Positions 63,432-64,000 of a stretch of DNA of 64,000 bases are shown one piece after another (within the stretch, counting starts at the first letter, position 1; each line of letters starts with the position of its first letter). Below the pieces are notes generated by a model that saw only the letters and a program-made list of their open reading frames with translations, made no database searches and had not been told where the DNA came from. The DNA lies in the NCBI RefSeq assembly GCF_036021035.1, contig NZ_CP107930.1, forward strand, positions 2,232,001 to 2,296,000, read 5' to 3'. The DNA comes from Kineococcus sp. NBC_00420 (GTDB taxonomy: Bacteria; Actinomycetota; Actinomycetes; Actinomycetales; Kineococcaceae). The translations under genes and the position numbers were made by a program.

Positions 63432-63468
63432 GGCCAGATCATGCCCCACACCGGGGGCGGGGGCCGGG

Positions 63469-63891
63469 TCAACGGCGGGGTTCAGGCCGCCACACCACCA
63501 GGGCGTTGGAACGCTGTGACTCAGGGCGACGACCCATCGGGGTCGCGACGATGTCCCCGGCCATCCCGGCCGCGAAGATCCGCCGCGCCTGGGACCGCAC
63601 GAGCGCCACCTCGGCCTCGAGTTCCTCGACCCGCTGACCGAGGGCCAGCACGTGGTTCTCCAGGTCCATGATGCGTTTGATGCCCGCGAGGTTCACGCCG
63701 TCCTCCTGGGACAGCCGTTGCACCTCGCGCAGCTGCGCGACGTCGCGGGCGGAGTAGCGCCGCCCGCGGCCCCGCGCCCGGCTGGGCGAGACGAGGCCGA
63801 GGCGGTCGTACTGACGCAGCGTCTGCGGGTGCATGCCCGCGAGTTCGGCCGCGACCGAGATCACGAACAACGCGGTGTCGTCGTCGTACAC
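63469..63891 (-). CDS. hspR: heat-shock repressor HspR
   Basis: The 140-residue MerR-type protein has FVISVAAELAGMHPQTLRQYDRLGLVSPSRARGRGRRYSARDVAQLREVQRLSQEDGVNLAGIKRIM, the HspR helix-turn-helix and wing, then a coiled coil (about 75-100) and a basic tail. HspR binds HAIR elements to repress dnaK and clpB operons, with DnaK as co-repressor; the HAIR-like box before clpB at 31904-31924 is its likely local target. GTG 63891 has GGAG upstream. Confidence 0.93.
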   Translation of the reverse strand: MYDDDTALFVISVAAELAGMHPQTLRQYDRLGLVSPSRARGRGRRYSARDVAQLREVQRLSQEDGVNLAGIKRIMDLENHVLALGQRVEELEAEVALVRSQARRIFAAGMAGDIVATPMGRRPESQRSNALVVWRPEPRR

Positions 63892-63919
63892 ACTCCCTCT
63901 CCTCTCGTCTCGGCCCTCT

Positions 63920-63962
63920 CCACCCGTGGTCCCGCTGGGTTTCCCAGCGGGATCACGGGTGG
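63920..63962. terminator. hairpin terminator upstream of hspR
   Basis: A 20-base-pair stem with a single G-T wobble and a TTT loop lies between hspR and the end of the preceding minus-strand gene. It would end that gene's transcript, so hspR may be read separately here instead of only from a dnaK operon. Confidence 0.75.
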
Positions 63963-63973
63963 AACGGGGTGGG

Positions 63974-64000
63974 TCAGCTGCGGGCGCGGTCGGCGAGACC
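63974..64000 (-). CDS. 3' end of a minus-strand gene entering from the right, possibly dnaJ
   Basis: A TGA at 63974-63976 on the minus strand is preceded by codons for Gly-Leu-Ala-Asp-Arg-Ala-Arg-Ser up to the window edge. The hairpin at 63920-63962 follows as terminator. In actinobacteria dnaJ normally precedes hspR, but eight residues are too few to identify the gene. Confidence 0.3.
   Translation of the reverse strand, partial: GLADRARS

Overview
The window is very GC-rich, with coding frames ending almost uniformly in G or C, many GTG starts, short intergenic gaps and start-stop overlaps (ATGA, GTGA, TGATG). The gene content (Rpf/LysM cell-wall protein behind a c-di-AMP riboswitch, HspR, a HAIR-type box before clpB, CWB2 repeat protein, acyl-CoA-reductase/HAD fusion) points to an actinobacterium. 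A Kineococcus-like member of the Kineosporiineae is my best guess, but the sequence alone does not prove the genus. No rRNA, tRNA, CRISPR array, insertion sequence or prophage was seen; this reads as ordinary chromosome with several accessory metabolic islands.

Layout. 1-7.7 kb: cstA with its small YbdD partner, a nitrilase-family amidase, a fatty acyl reductase-HAD fusion with a PlsC acyltransferase, and a riboswitch-controlled Rpf-like protein. 7.7-13.6 kb: rRNA/tRNA methyltransferase, ABC-2 exporter, and a four-gene molybdate operon (HTH-Mop regulator, modA, modB, modC) whose genes all overlap. 13.6-26.8 kb: mostly housekeeping or poorly known genes (ankyrin protein, sugar isomerase plus Gfo/Idh dehydrogenase, two DedA proteins, YigZ, RlmA-like, pyrE, exonuclease III, AraC/DUF2000 pair, beta-propeller, prfC). 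26.9-38.6 kb: MFS carrier, APH-like kinase, clpB, an RsrR-like redox regulator divergent from two NmrA-like reductases and a broken old-yellow-enzyme gene, a secreted BBE flavoprotein, a single-repeat CWB2 protein, RNase Z.

38.7-42.3 kb is a polyol unit: MFS polyol permease, an erythritol/L-threitol-dehydrogenase-like enzyme, and a divergent SorC-type regulator with a direct-repeat operator between. 42.2-51.5 kb is a 5-oxoproline (pyroglutamate) island: DUF969/DUF979 membrane pair, DUF2891 and an EVE-like protein on one strand; a pyroglutamyl-peptidase homologue whose catalytic Cys is Ser, pxpA, a pxpB-pxpC fusion and a biotin carboxylase/biotin-carrier protein on the other; and a GntR/FadR regulator. 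Two promoters of this island carry the same 13-base palindrome in the same place, inside the 17-base spacer between -35 and -10. 51.5-57.0 kb looks like a tetrose/apionate-type catabolic island: FGGY kinase, RpiB-like isomerase, an OiaC-like TIM-barrel protein, an MFS carrier and an ApnO-like dehydrogenase, with an identical 17-base element before two of the genes. 57.0-64.0 kb: PfkB kinase, DeoR regulator with a GH4 glycosidase, an orphan siderophore-binding lipoprotein under a DtxR/IdeR-like box, an APH-like kinase, a lactonase-like propeller, and hspR.

A recurrent feature helps fix gene starts: more than twenty genes have a TANNNT-like -10 hexamer (often CAGGAT or TANNGT) exactly 6 or 7 bases before a GTG or ATG and no Shine-Dalgarno sequence, which is the layout of leaderless mRNAs. 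I used this to choose starts for several genes.
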